A stretch of DNA of 64,000 nt from Gigaspora rosea (lineage: Eukaryota; Glomeromycota; Glomeromycetes; Diversisporales; Gigasporaceae): NCBI GenBank assembly GCA_003550325.1, contig QKWP01000231.1, positions 342,392-406,391 of the forward strand. The letters are read 5' to 3'. The notes under the pieces are model-generated. The model had not been told where the DNA came from and did not search any database. It was given only the letters and a program-made list of their open reading frames with translations. This document shows positions 24,344-35,614 of this stretch, one piece after another (the stretch's first letter is position 1; every line of letters begins with the position of its first letter). Position numbers and translations under genes: made by a program.

Positions 24344-25910
24344 TCAAACAGAAGGAACTTGCTGAAAAGTCCACAATTGGTTACTTCCGCTATGAGTCGG
24401 AAAGAATCGAACTTCGCAACCATCAACAAGATTTCCAGTCCAACCATCCAGAGATACACGTTCATTCTTATTCGGGTGTATGGATCGGGTACCATCATTC
24501 TAGAAAAAATATTAAGCAATTAACTCAAAGGAACAAAATATGGAAATTTAAGATATTTGACAACCTACTTTTTTGCTACCAATTGTCCACAGAATACAAT
24601 TATTGTCTGCTTCTGCAAGATCAACTTGAGTAATTTCCGTTCCTTTTTCCTGGTTACGATATTTCATGGTCTTGCCAGTTCCTTTGTTTATAAGGACAAC
24701 ATCTCCTACTGGCGAATTGTCTGCTAACAATGGATAATCTAGACATAGAACATATATCATTCAATTATCATAATCATTGCTATATAATCAATAGTACAAT
24801 TAAATCCTAAGTAATATTTTACCATCAGAATTATTAATTCGTTGAACTTTCCATTGCGCCTTTGTATTGTTCTTAAACGAACGAAGTTTCAAAATTGAAG
24901 CAGAATCATCAACTTTTTTATCATCATCAACTTTTTTATCATCAAAACTCTCATCATCAAAACTTTCAACATCAAAATTCTCATCGCCAAAATTCTCATC
25001 ATCAGAGCCTTCATCATCAAAACTTAAACCAAGATCCGGATTTCCTTTTGAGACTATATAATAAAATATATCTTCATTTTTACGTAATCCTGCTGAAAGA
25101 TCCTTTTTGACTTCTTCAGGGGTCAAGCGCCAGTTGAAATAGCGAACATTGCTAATAAAACATAATTAAATACTTTTTATTGTTTAGGTTAAGTTCAATA
25201 CTGACTAAACTTACCTTATTTCACCATTGAATCCGTCACGAGAGAATGCTTGTCCAATATATAGCGGTCCATCATTAAAGACAACTCTTTGTTTTTTAAC
25301 ATCCTGGATACTATAGTATCCTACCCATTCGCCATTTATAAAAATATCTAATCTTTTTTCAGGGTCAGAAAGTGTATAAGCTATATGATACCATTTTTGT
25401 AGTAATAGCTCATCACCAACTCTCATTCCTTCGTTATTATCCCAGTTACCAGTGAAACGAGCATGCAATTTGTTTTCTGATAACCAGAGTCCGGGAGTAC
25501 GGATTAAATCGTCTGTACCTGAATATATTTAAGACCAAAAAATCATAAATTCATTCAAAAATTTAAATCATATCTAGCATGTTATTTTTAGACACATAAT
25601 TTAAAGAGAGCTAATACAGTAATTAATTTATAAAAAGGTAATACGATTCGGTTAAGTTAATTACTAACTCTCTCTAAACTGCATATCTTGAAATAACGCC
25701 TACGTAGCAAATACGATATTAATATTTACCTTTGTGAAAAATCGTAAAACAGCTGGAAGTATAGTCTTGAAGTTTCAACCGTAAAGTAATTGAAAGCTCA
25801 TCTTTTACCACAGGCAAGTCAGCATGATTAAAAACTTCTTGTTCTCGAGCTCCAAGAGTAATAGGTTTTGAAATAAGCTCAGCCCACTCTCTAATTATGA
25901 ATTTCTCCAT
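24344..25910 (-). CDS. LamG-like / ricin-type beta-trefoil protein, paralogue B
   Basis: Five minus-strand exons, 25910-25730, 25518-25215, 25151-24823, 24738-24569 and 24499-24344, give 379 residues. Exons 1, 2 and 4 have exactly the same lengths as in paralogue A (181, 304 and 170), and all introns sit at the same codon phases. The architecture is the same: LamG-type jelly roll, then a beta-trefoil with AQWKV, CILWTI and a final NQLWTF-type end. Differences: exon 3 is 15 bases longer, with the acidic insert mixing FDDESFDD units and KKVDD units, and the C-terminus is two residues shorter (ends QQVPSV). No signal peptide or membrane segment is visible, so a cytoplasmic or unconventionally exported lectin-like role is inferred. 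It lies about 4.2 kb upstream of gene A in the same orientation, as expected from tandem duplication. Confidence 0.85.
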
Positions 25911-26047
25911 TTCTTTTAAGAAACAATAGATTTTTATTGAATAATTTTAGAAAAAAAAAAATTTATAATTTAAGTGTAAAAGGATTTGTAAGCTTACCGT
26001 TACCTTTTAGAAAATCTATAACAATAATAAATACTGTGAACTTCACC

Positions 26048-26055
26048 CTTTTATA
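26048..26055 (-). promoter_or_regulatory. TATA box of lectin gene B
   Basis: TATAAAAG on the minus strand followed by GGTGAAGTTCACAG, matching the promoter block of paralogue A. The upstream AUG-plus-intron seen in gene A is ACG here, which supports MEKF as the true start in both. Confidence 0.55.
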
Positions 26056-27671
26056 GATTCCTATTTTATCTTAGCATTTTAGCCAGATTTGTGGCTCAGT
26101 GTACTTTTCACATAAAAAAATAATCATGTGTCAGGTCTGTGGCGCAAACCCTGATTACATCATATGATTTTCATACGTAATGTAACACATAAAGACAATG
26201 CGTAAATTTAATTGAAGTTTAACAATTTCCTAAATTATCAATCCTAAAAAATGCACGGAATTTAGAATCCTTAATATTTATGTGAATAATACGCCAAGAG
26301 CAAAATTAAAATTATTGGGGGGGGTTTCAAAGTTAAAATACAGAGACATCGAAATTTATGACATATTTATTTTTTTTTTTTAAATAAGAGAGATGTCTAA
26401 TTTTCAATTAGGGTTCGAACGCACCTATTTAGCAACGTATAAAATTCTTATCAAATTGAATCATATTAATAATTTTTATTTAATATGCCTAAAATTTCAT
26501 CCGGAACCAACAAATTAAAAGTATTAATAAAATTTTAGACTACTTGTAAATGAATACAATGTTATATACTTGAATAAAACTAAAGCCACCGTTCAACTTG
26601 AAAAAGAAATTGATGAACTCTTCGAATTGGTACAACAAAGTTAGATCGATATCTTACTTTACATGAAAAAAAAAAATTCAAATTTAATGTTTTTTTCAAA
26701 TTCACTTGCTTAATTAAAATGAATATAAATTTAAATTTAAATGAAAGTCTTCTTATTTTTTTTTGTAAACTAATATACAATATTAATATTGTTATTGTAT
26801 ATAGAAATATTTGTAATAACGATAACGTAATAATGGTTATTTTAAAAATTTTCCTATTTCATGAAATATCACTTTCTGTTTTCAAAATTTTTTAAGCACA
26901 AATAAGATTTTTAAACACCTATTTATTTTCCAAATGCGTCACTTTTTCTTAACTTCGAAACTACCTAATATATAATTTAAAAAATACTTGTTGTATCTTG
27001 ATTTGGAGTGAGCTTCTTTTGAAATTATTTTATTTTTTATCGCTAAATTTATTGATAATTTAGAGGTGGAAATTATAATTAAATGCTGAAAATGAGCAAG
27101 GTTTCAGAAGGTCGTAGATGTAAAGTAAGCTATCAAATAAAAAAATAAAAAAAAAACTATTTTGCCCCTCTGTTCTCTAATCTGGTATACCTATCTTTTT
27201 TAAAAAGGTAACATTAGCAACTCTGAAATCTTACGATTGCAACTATCTTATACCATTCAATTCCGTAAATAACTAATGGAGAATCTTTGGCATTTGTACA
27301 TTTCCACTGTTTAAAAAATATCTTTTTAATTAATACATTTTAAAGTTTTGTTGATGAAAGAATAAGGTCTAATAAATGATATATCAATACTTTAACAAGC
27401 ATTTGAGAGCTTACAAAGAACTAAGACAGACTTATTTTTTTGCGACTATACATCAAATTTGATCTAGCATGGAAGTTGAAAAAGCCTGTCATTAGGTTTA
27501 CTGATTTCATAAAGCGCATTTAATATTTACTTTTCTGAATTAGAAGGATTATAAATTCTAGTTGTTTATTTTTTTTAAAAAAATGACTGCTAACTTTGTA
27601 GATCTCAGTCTTGTTACAATTTATATCAAAATAAGTAATTTTTTAGTTAAAGTATAAACAGAGATTTAACT
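26056..27671. other. Spacer, no gene recognised
   Basis: AT-rich. It includes a MITE-like scrap near 26110-26180 (TGTGTCAGGTCTGTGGCGCA, resembling the TIR of 18476-18740) and a run of eight G at about 26320. The 66-codon minus-strand frame at 26580 is not supported. Confidence 0.45.
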
Positions 27672-27838
27672 AATAATACCCTGCCTTACTATTTGTTGTT
27701 CATGCCTACCTTCATTATAATTTCCCGCGCAATCATATCATGATCGGGAATCTTCCATGGGAAGATTCCCGGTCACAAATAATCACGTGAAAACTTATAA
27801 TAAAGGTAGGCATGAACAACGTAAGTCAGGGTATTATT
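27672..27838. mobile_element. Fold-back element 1 (AATAATACCCTG ends)
   Basis: AATAATACCCTG at the left end and CAGGGTATTATT at the right end are exact inverted repeats, and pairing continues inward (GTTGTTCATGCCTACCTT with AAGGTAGGCATGAACAAC, then the GATCGGGAATCTTCC / GGAAGATTCCCGGTC centre), so nearly the whole 167 bp is one palindrome. No coding content. Confidence 0.8.
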
Positions 27839-27839
27839 C

Positions 27840-27977
27840 ATTTATTTCCTGTGAGGAGTTAAAAATTACAACAGAGAATTCCCGATGATCATATGATGCA
27901 GACGGCCCTTCGGGCCATCTGTATCCTATGATCATCGGGAATCTCTGTTGTAATTTTTAAGCTCCCAGGAAATAAAT
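27840..27977. mobile_element. Fold-back element 2 (ATTTATTTCCTG ends)
   Basis: It starts one base after element 1. ATTTATTTCCTG pairs with CAGGAAATAAAT, AAAATTACAACAGAGA with TCTCTGTTGTAATTTT, and the centre ACGGCCCTTCGGGCCATCTG is GC-rich. The whole 138 bp folds on itself. Its ends differ from element 1, so these are two families side by side. Confidence 0.8.
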
Positions 27978-28603
27978 AATACTAATTTTGTTAAAATATC
28001 CCTGTTTTTTTAATTTAGCACTATACCTGATCTTATAATCTGATTGGTTATTTAGATATACATACCGGGTATGCTAAATTATTATTTATAACCCATAATC
28101 GAATATTAACCACTGGTTAAATATCATAATTTTAACTAGTGGTAATATATTAATTTTAACCACTAGTTAAATATTATAATAATATTTATAATTTTAACCT
28201 GTGATATCATTGGTTTAAAAATTTATTTATAGCTCGATTTTGACTCTTTTAGTGACAAATCAATGATATCATTTTGCATTTTGCATATATATTGCTTTGT
28301 TTTATTTTTTGGCTCATCTTTTTTTCTTTAACTTTTTGTTATCACTTACTTGTATTCAAATAACTCTAAAGCGATCCATCTCTAATAAATTGCTGTTTTG
28401 TTTTCATTTTCCAGTTTTAATTTCAATCACTATTTTCCTTGAATAATTCATTGTGTCATTTTCATTTTCCAAATTTAATGTTAAGGGATACTTTAAAACT
28501 TCTAATATTTGCTCATTTGTTAGTATTATTTTTTAGTTTAAAAAGCATTTATAAAAATACACAATATGGATAAGACTATTAAAAAGCAACAAAAAGCAAG
28601 TAT

Positions 28604-29027
28604 ACAGTTACTATACTTGCTAGCTAAACCCAAACAAATCCCAAACCCCTAAAATGCATTATTATTTATAAAAAACTAAATCAAATAAATAATTCTAAAA
28701 TTTTATAAGTATATCATCTATAGCTATAAGAATATACTTGATTTATTTAAACAAAGATTATTAATAAAATTTTTGAGCTAAAAGTTTTGCCAGACCTCTT
28801 GGATTTGTCCACTTTAAGTGAACAAACTCAAAGGGTCTGGCCAAACTCATTGCTCCAAAATTTTATTAATAATCTTTGTTTAAATAAATCAAGTATTTTC
28901 TTAAGCTACAGATGATATAATTATAAAATTTTAGAATTATTTATTTGATTTAATTTTTTATTAATAGCAATTGCATTTTTAGGGGTTTGGGATTTGTTTG
29001 GGTTTGGCTGGCAAGTATAACAGTTAC
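28604..29027. mobile_element. Long fold-back (about 200-bp arms)
   Basis: The left arm (ATACTTGCTAGCTAAACCCA, CAAATCCCAAACCCCTAAAA, then TCAAATAAATAATTCTAAAA and AACAAAGATTATTAATAAAA) pairs with the right arm almost throughout. The centre is near 28812 (CACTTTAAGTG). Such long-armed palindromes are typical of Foldback-like or MITE elements. No TSD fixed. Confidence 0.75.
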
Positions 29028-29115
29028 TTTGTATAGCACATATTTGACAATTATGCGATCTTTTCAATTTTCAAATAACAAAACTTTTATACTTGAGTTT
29101 TTTTAAAACTGGCCA

Positions 29116-29152
29116 GTAATTTTATAGAGCTTATATAGCTCTATAAAATTAC
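29116..29152. repeat. Perfect 15-bp-arm hairpin
   Basis: GTAATTTTATAGAGC and GCTCTATAAAATTAC flank a seven-base loop. It could be a transcript terminator or a MITE centre; no adjacent gene supports either. Confidence 0.5.
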
Positions 29153-30389
29153 CATCAGTGTTTTGAAAATATCTTGTATAAAATGTTTTATCCAGGAATA
29201 GCATATTATAATATTGAATATTTGGACAACAAATAATTTGATTGGAAATTGTAAATTGTTTATTGAACATAAAAAAAATTTAATTTAACTTTGATCTAAA
29301 TTAAATCAATACAAAATATTTCTAATTAATATAATAATAATATTTTTTTTATCAGGCTTCAGATTTTAAGTGATAATTAGCACCTAAAAATCGAATCTGT
29401 AATATAATATGTAGATGCTTCAAAACAGTATCACAAACTTTTTTATAAAATTAACAGATAAGAAACTACTGTCAAAGTGGTAAATAGTAGCCAGTATTAT
29501 TAACACCTAACTCAAAAGGCAAAATGAATTTGCAAATTTAAAAACCACACAGTGTCATATTCAGTAATTAACTTAAAATACTTTGTTCAAAAGTGTACTC
29601 CCTTTATTTCTTGTTTTTGCACTTTATTTATATATTCTTTTTGTTTATTTTTAATACATCATATTTTGATCGTGCTCCTTTATCTTTTAATTAAATAGAA
29701 TAATTACTAATCAACCATTGTTATAAACCTTATTACATTTTTTTATACATCTTTTATTAATTACCCAATCCTTTATCTAATTAATTACCTGATTCTTCAT
29801 CTAATTTTATACATCACTTATTTTTATTTTTACAGTATTAATTCAAATTTGCTATCATGTAGATCTTGTATTATAAGCTGATTTGCAATTTACAGATTTA
29901 ACGTTAGGCAAATACACTTTTTTTAAAGCAATATTACTTGTTTATACTTAATTTTTGAAAATAATTTATAATATAAACCTTAAATTTTATAATTTTGCTG
30001 TTTGTTTTATTTTATTTAGAGATTTGTTATTGCCACCCCCCACTTTTGTTAATGCCCCCCATCCTGAAATCTGGCCTATTTCCAGCCTTTCTGGCTTATT
30101 TCTGGACCAAATCATGTGATCTAAGCCACAAAACAAGGTCACATGACCAATAGGACCCCGGACATCTCTGATATATGTCATATATTGTTTTTAGCAAATT
30201 GCAGAAAATTTGGTCTGAGGTCCAAATTTAAGTTCTAGCAAATTGAGGTTAATTTTAAAAAAGGTTATAAAGCATTTTGGCAAATTACTGCAATTATATG
30301 CATGTTATATTTTATTTTTAGCAAATTACCTGCATTTTGCAAGAATCATACCCAAAAATAAGCTATCTCATTTTTTTGTACTACTATGA
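29153..30389. other. Spacer with a C-rich patch
   Basis: No gene seen. 30030-30180 is GC-richer (GCCACCCCCCACTTTTG, CAAATCATGTGATC, GGTCACATGACC) and looks like a decayed MITE end; no partner was identified. Confidence 0.4.
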
Positions 30390-31262
30390 TTTTTAAAAAT
30401 TTAAGATGCTTAATTTTGACTTTTTTTTAATCAAAAAATTCAAAATTAAGCATTTTCTTTTAAATTTTCAAGAAATATAAAAGTAAATATGCCAGAATAA
30501 TGTATTTTTATGTGCTGAACAAGTTTTCTTAGAGCACAATTTAGAATCAACTAGTAAAATTTGGAGAATCATAGAATTTTTTAGTATTTTTATTAATAAA
30601 ATTATATAAAATATTATAATTCTCCAAATTTTACTAATTGATTCTAACATTGTGCCCTAAGAAAACTTGTTCAGCGCATAAAAATACATTATTCCGGTAT
30701 CTTTACTTTTATATTTCTTGAAAATTCAAGAGAAGATGCTTAATTTTGGATTTTTTGATCAAAAAATCCAAAATTAAGCATCTTCTCTTAAATTTTTAAA
30801 AATTATAAAATCAAATATGCCGGAATGATGTATTTTTATGTTTGAACAAGGTTTCTTAGGGCATAATGTTAGAATCAATTAGTAAAATTTGGAGAATTAT
30901 AATATTTTATATAATTTTATTAATAAAAATACCAAAAAATTCTATGATTCTCCAAATTTTACTAATTGATTCTAACATTGCGCCCTAAGAAAACTTGTTC
31001 AGCACATAAAAATACATTATTTCGGCATATTTAATTTTATATTTCTTGAAAATTTAAGATAAGATGCTTAATTTTGGATTTTTTGATCAAAAATCCAAAA
31101 TTAAGCATTTTCTCTTAAATTTTCAAGAAATATATAGTAAAATTTGGAGAATTATAATATTTTATATAATTTTATTAAAAATACTAAAAAATTCTCTGAT
31201 TCTCAAATTTTACTAATTGATTCTAACTTTATGCTCTAAGAAAATTTGTTCAGTACTCAAAA
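30390..31262. repeat. Chain of alternating palindromes
   Basis: Half-units of about 170 bp alternate in orientation. Centres of one type (TTGATCAAAAAATCCAAAAT-like) lie near 30430, 30758 and 31085. Centres of the other type (ATTAATAAAATTATATAAAA-like) lie near 30600, 30920 and 31180. Flanking blocks (AATTAAGCAT with CTTCTC, CTAAGAAAACTTGTTCAGC, GGAGAATTATAAT) repeat in both orientations. The array could fold into several stacked hairpins. The 60-codon minus frame at 30468 is a shadow. Confidence 0.75.
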
Positions 31263-31299
31263 ATATATATATTATTTTGATTTATAAAAATAGATGTGA

Positions 31300-31930
31300 T
31301 AATTTAGTTTTTTTTTTTTTTTACGGTTTTATAACAGAGACCTTGCTCTTTATTTATTATTTAGTAAGCTTTAAATTATACACGTAAAACAACGAAATGA
31401 AATGATATACTGCTAAAATAAAATAAAAAGCTTGGACTGCATTAAAGTCTTCCGTTGTTCTGTAAATTTTTATCCACGGCCCAGAGTTAGTTGAGGGGAC
31501 CCTATAGGAACACCCAGACTTATAAGATAAAAATTATTAACATCATAGAATCCTATCAACCTAAAATGGCCAAAGGTCCCGTCATGTTAAACCAAATTAA
31601 GTAGTCTCCTGACCCGACTACTTTTAATATAGATATTCTAGAATCTTCTTCCAGTGGTGTCCTCTGTGGACCACGTTTGCCCTTCTACGTTATTTGTATC
31701 CAAGCCACTCATAACACTCGTATCCAATATAGTAGGCACCTTCCCAATTTAGTTAGTGTAAACACTATCGATCTTTTGGAGGGGGTACACCAAAAAGCCC
31801 ACTTTTGAACATTCTTTATGAGAAGAGGGAACAGCGACACCAAATAGTTACCACTTGTACAAAGTAGAGTAGGTCTTCCTGTGTAGTTCGAATCCAACGA
31901 AGGGCCACCTAGTACTTCTTTCTGGTGAGT
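31300..31930. other. GC-richer island of unknown origin
   Basis: From about 31430 to 31920 base composition is clearly less AT-rich than the surroundings (for example GGCCCAGAGTTAGTTGAGG and GGACCACGTTTGCCC). A box-B-like GTTCGAATCC lies at about 31888, but no tRNA cloverleaf or A box fits. Neither strand has a long open frame. It may be a fragment of an LTR retroelement or an old gene. Confidence 0.35.
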
Positions 31931-31959
31931 GATAAACTCTAAGCAAATATTTTTATTTC

Positions 31960-33415
31960 AATTCTATAAATCCATAGTATTCAAATAAAAAAATTTTCAT
32001 CAAATTTGGTCAAGAACTTGCAGAGGTATCTTTGATGAAAGTTCTTGTAACCAATTTTGGCGCAGCTTCTTTGTGTAATCATGTTTTTGGAAATGAAAAA
32101 ATCTTTTATCAAAGATATCTCTATGAATTACTGACCAAATTCAATAAAATTTTTTTATTTAAATTCTATGGATTTATAGAATTAAAATAAAAAAATTTTC
32201 ATTGAATTTGGTCAAGAACTCATAGAGATATCTTCGACAAAGTTCCTGTAAACAATTTTGGTGCAGCTTCTTTGTCATATGTTTTTAGAAGTAGAAAACT
32301 TTTATAAAAGATATCTCTGCAAGTTCTTGACCAAATTTGATGAAAATTTTTTATTGAAAACTATGGATTCATAGAATTAAAATAAAAAAACTTTTTATTG
32401 AATTTGGTCAAGATGTCGCAGAGATATCTTCAATAAAAGTTCTTGTGAACAAATTTGGTGCAGCTTCTTTGTGATATACGTTTTTGAAAATGAAGAAAAC
32501 AATTTATCAAAGATATCTCTATGAGTTCTTGACCAAATTTAATAAAATTTTTTTATCTGAATACTATAAATAAAAAAATTTTTATCGAATTTGGTCAAGA
32601 ACTCATAAAGATATCTTCAATAAAATTCCTGTAAACAATTTTGGTACAGCTTTTTTGTTATATACATTTTTAGAAGTAGAAAAACTTTTATCAAAGATAT
32701 CTCTACGAGTTCTTGACCAAATTTGATGAAAATTTTTTTATTTGAATACTATAGATTCATAGAATTAAAATAAAAAAATTTTGAATTTGGTCAAGAACTC
32801 ACAGAGATATTTTCGATGAAAGTTCTTGTAAACAATTTTGGCGCAGCTTCTTTGTAATATACATTTTTGAAAATGAAAAAAAACTTTCATTAAAGATATC
32901 TCTACGAGTTCTTGGCCAAATTTGATAAAAAATTTTTTATTTGAATACTATGGATCCATAGAATTAAAATAAAAAATTTTTTATCAAATTTGGTCAAAAA
33001 CTCATAAAGATATCTTTGATAAAAGTTCCTGTAAACAATTTTGGTACAGCTTCTTTGTTATATATATTTATAGAAATAGAAAACTTTTATCAAAAATATT
33101 TCTGCGAGTTTTTGATCAAATTTGATGAAAATTTTTTTATTTGAATACTATGGATTCATAGAATTAAAATAAAAAATTTTTATTAAATTTGGTCAAGAAC
33201 TCACAGCAAATGCTTCGATGAAAGTTCTTGTAAACAATTTTGGTGCAGCTTCTTTGTAATATATGTTTTTGGAAATGAAAAAAATATTATCATAGATATT
33301 TCTACGAGTTTTTGACCAAATTTAATGAAAATTTTTTTATTTAAATACTATAGATTCATAGAATTAAAATAAAAAATTTTTATTGAATTTGGTCAAGAAC
33401 TCATGGTACTCTTAT
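31960..33415. repeat. Satellite of about 197 bp, seven units
   Basis: The landmark TTTGGTCAAGAACT or a close variant recurs at 32005, 32207, 32403, 32590, 32786, 32989, 33188 and 33388, giving a mean period of 197.6 bp (range 187-203). Each monomer also contains the inverse of this landmark (AGTTCTTGACCAAATTTGAT) and a GGTGCAGCTTCTTTGT block, so each unit is itself an imperfect inverted repeat. No coding capacity. Confidence 0.85.
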
Positions 33416-34259
33416 TATTTCTATTAATATGGATAGTAACTTTGCAAAAATTTGATCAAAGCAAAATTTTTTGTATAAACAACCAGAATGATTTGAAATT
33501 GTAATTAGTTTAGAAAGAAATTAAAAAAAATATATTTAATGCCAAGTGATATTTATAAACTGTTAGTTGCTTATTTTTAGGAATCTACAGTACAAATTTA
33601 GAATTTTTTAATCAAATTCAATAACAAGGAAAATATTTATTGTTTTTTTTACCAACTTTAAAAGGTAATAAATATTTAATTATTAAATAAAATAATAATA
33701 ATTTGATTTTAATACAGTAATAATTTATATTATAGTATTACAATTATGATCTTTTCAAGAAATTACAAATTCAATATTTAGTATTGAACAAAATAAAGAA
33801 AATCAAATAAATAATAAATATTGAAAATATTGAAGAGATAGAAAATTATGAAAATACAATGAAGATTTAGATAATTTAGATCAAAATTATGAGATATGTC
33901 TTACTAAAGCACTCAAAATTGTACAAGAGCAAAATGTGAAGCAAAATTATAGGTGGGCAAAATCTTTAAAAAACAGTTTTGCAAGGTTACAAAAAATGAT
34001 AACAAATGTTAAAACATATAAGAGAAGAACAGCAAATCCTTGAACATAAAAGGATTATAATTATCATATGATATTTTTGCAGCAAAATCTTAAAATATAA
34101 AAGTAAATATACTTTTATTTGCAATATTAATAATAATAAAATACAGTTAAATTGTATTTTATAATAATAAAGTAAATAAATTGCAAGCTTTGTTATTAAA
34201 AAAAATTAATTACTATCAGTAATTTTATATTATTATTATATAAATCACAGTACATATTA
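33416..34259 (+). other. Spacer with a possible transposase scrap
   Basis: One frame at about 33860-34090 reads QNYEICLTKALKIVQEQN, RWAKSLKNSFARLQKMI and KTYKRRTANP before stops and KDYNYHMIF. The pattern is protein-like and could be a decayed DNA-transposon ORF, but I do not recognise it with certainty. The remainder is AT-rich. Confidence 0.3.
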
Positions 34260-34639
34260 GGCTATGCAAAGTTGATTTGCATTACATGAATTTCAAAATT
34301 TAGGATGGACGGTCAGATTTTTTTTATTTTTTTAATTTACTACAAATAAAATAATGTTCACATTTAAGGTTATATGAGGTTAATTTTCATTTTGTATAAC
34401 AAGGAATTAAAAAATTGCGCTAGCAGTTATATTTTTTCTGTCAGTCCTATTGGACAATTATGGGAAATTAATGGTTCCATTGGGTAACACCAGATAAAAA
34501 TAGCAGAAAAAAAAGGTGTCAAAAATTGAACAATTGGAATAATTGGGAACTAAAAAAAAAAAATTAAAAAAATTAAAAAAAATGGAACAGCAGATAATGC
34601 AAAATGAAAAATCAACTTTAAAATCAACTTTGTGCAGCC
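34260..34639. mobile_element. Harbinger-like MITE, copy 1
   Basis: GGCTATGCAAAGTTGATTTG and the right-end reverse complement GGCTGCACAAAGTTGATTTT form TIRs; TTA flanks both sides (34257-34259 and 34640-34642). The 380-bp interior (TTTTTTCTGTCAGTCCTAT and following) matches the copy at 39361-39719 throughout. The 3-bp TTA target is the hallmark of PIF/Harbinger elements. Non-coding. Confidence 0.8.
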
Positions 34640-34859
34640 TTATCTTTATCAGTATATGTTAAAATGCAAGATTATTTAGCTATTATATCTACTAATGTTT
34701 CAAGTGAACAACTATTTAGCTTAGCTGAATTAACAGTTAGAAAGCTTCCAGAAATTAGCTGATTTTTTGTTTATTATGAGCCTACCCCCACCCATCCCAC
34801 ACCTGATACCCCAATTAGCCAATCAGATTTTATGATTATTAAAAAGTTAAATATAACAG

Positions 34860-35177
34860 TAAATAACTTTTGATCTACTAGACCAAATTTGATGATTTAA
34901 CTACCAAAATAATTCTCTCAATGGGAGGATTCTAGCAAGCCCAAAAATCATTACAATCCAATTACAGGATCCTGTGATCATAATAGATTTGTGTTACTAT
35001 AAAAGTTCTATAATTTATTAAATAATATAACCCATTTATAGTAACAAAATTTATATCGATTTTAGGATCCTGTAATTGGATTTTAATAATTTTGTGCTTG
35101 TTAGAATCCTCTTATTGAGAGGATCATTTTGGTAATTAAATCATCAAATTTGATCTAGTAGTTCAAAAGTTATTAAT
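34860..35177. mobile_element. Fold-back element with about 150-bp arms
   Basis: AATAACTTTTGATCTACTAG, CAAATTTGATGATTTAACTA and AATCCAATTACAGGATCCTG at the left pair with reverse complements on the right. The CAATTACAGGATCCTGTGATC and GGTACC-type motifs resemble the tandem units at 62150-62620. No TSD fixed. Confidence 0.7.
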
Positions 35178-35299
35178 TATCAAATATTATTAATAGATCT
35201 ATAATTTTGGTCAAAAATAATTTTGCAACTTTGGCTGGAATTATGAAATTTTGGCTGGAATTACACCTGAACTATAGCTGACCCACCCACCAACATCTT

Positions 35300-35614
35300 C
35301 CCCAGTATCGACACCAAAATTTTCTCGATCACGTGATGGCAAACAAAATTTTTTATTAGATTAAGGTTAGGGTGAGTGCTTAGTTAGGGTTTGGGTTTAA
35401 ATTATTATATAGTAAAATTGCTCTAAGAAAACTTTTTTTAGTTAAAAAAAGTGGTTTCTTATGCAAACTTTTGAGAAATAAGCTTGTTTTGACAAAAGAA
35501 ACGTTTTGAGACATTTGTTTTGAATTTTTCTGATCGTGTTACATTACACCAAATCATGATCTTTTATTGGCCAATAATCACGTGATTGAGAAAATTTTGT
35601 TGGCGATACTGGGG
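35300..35614. mobile_element. MITE with about 38-bp TIRs
   Basis: CCCCAGTATCGACACCAAAA and then TTTTCTCGATCACGTGAT match the inverted right end (ATCACGTGATTGAGAAAATT, GGCGATACTGGGG). The core carries GGTTAGGGTGAGTGCTTAG and TTAGGGTTTGGG (telomere-like). Confidence 0.75.

Noticed and set aside
24241-24519. Minus-strand frame MLNIFSRMMVPD...
   Set aside because: Overlaps exon 5 of the lectin gene in a different frame; the spliced frame (NDGTRFIHPNK-type, ending NQLWTF) is the coherent one.
24867-25110. Plus-strand Ser/His/Gln-rich frames
   Set aside because: Antisense of the acidic repeat in exon 3 of lectin gene B.
31888-31897. GTTCGAATCC as a tRNA B box
   Set aside because: No A box, acceptor stem or T-stem pairing at tRNA spacing.
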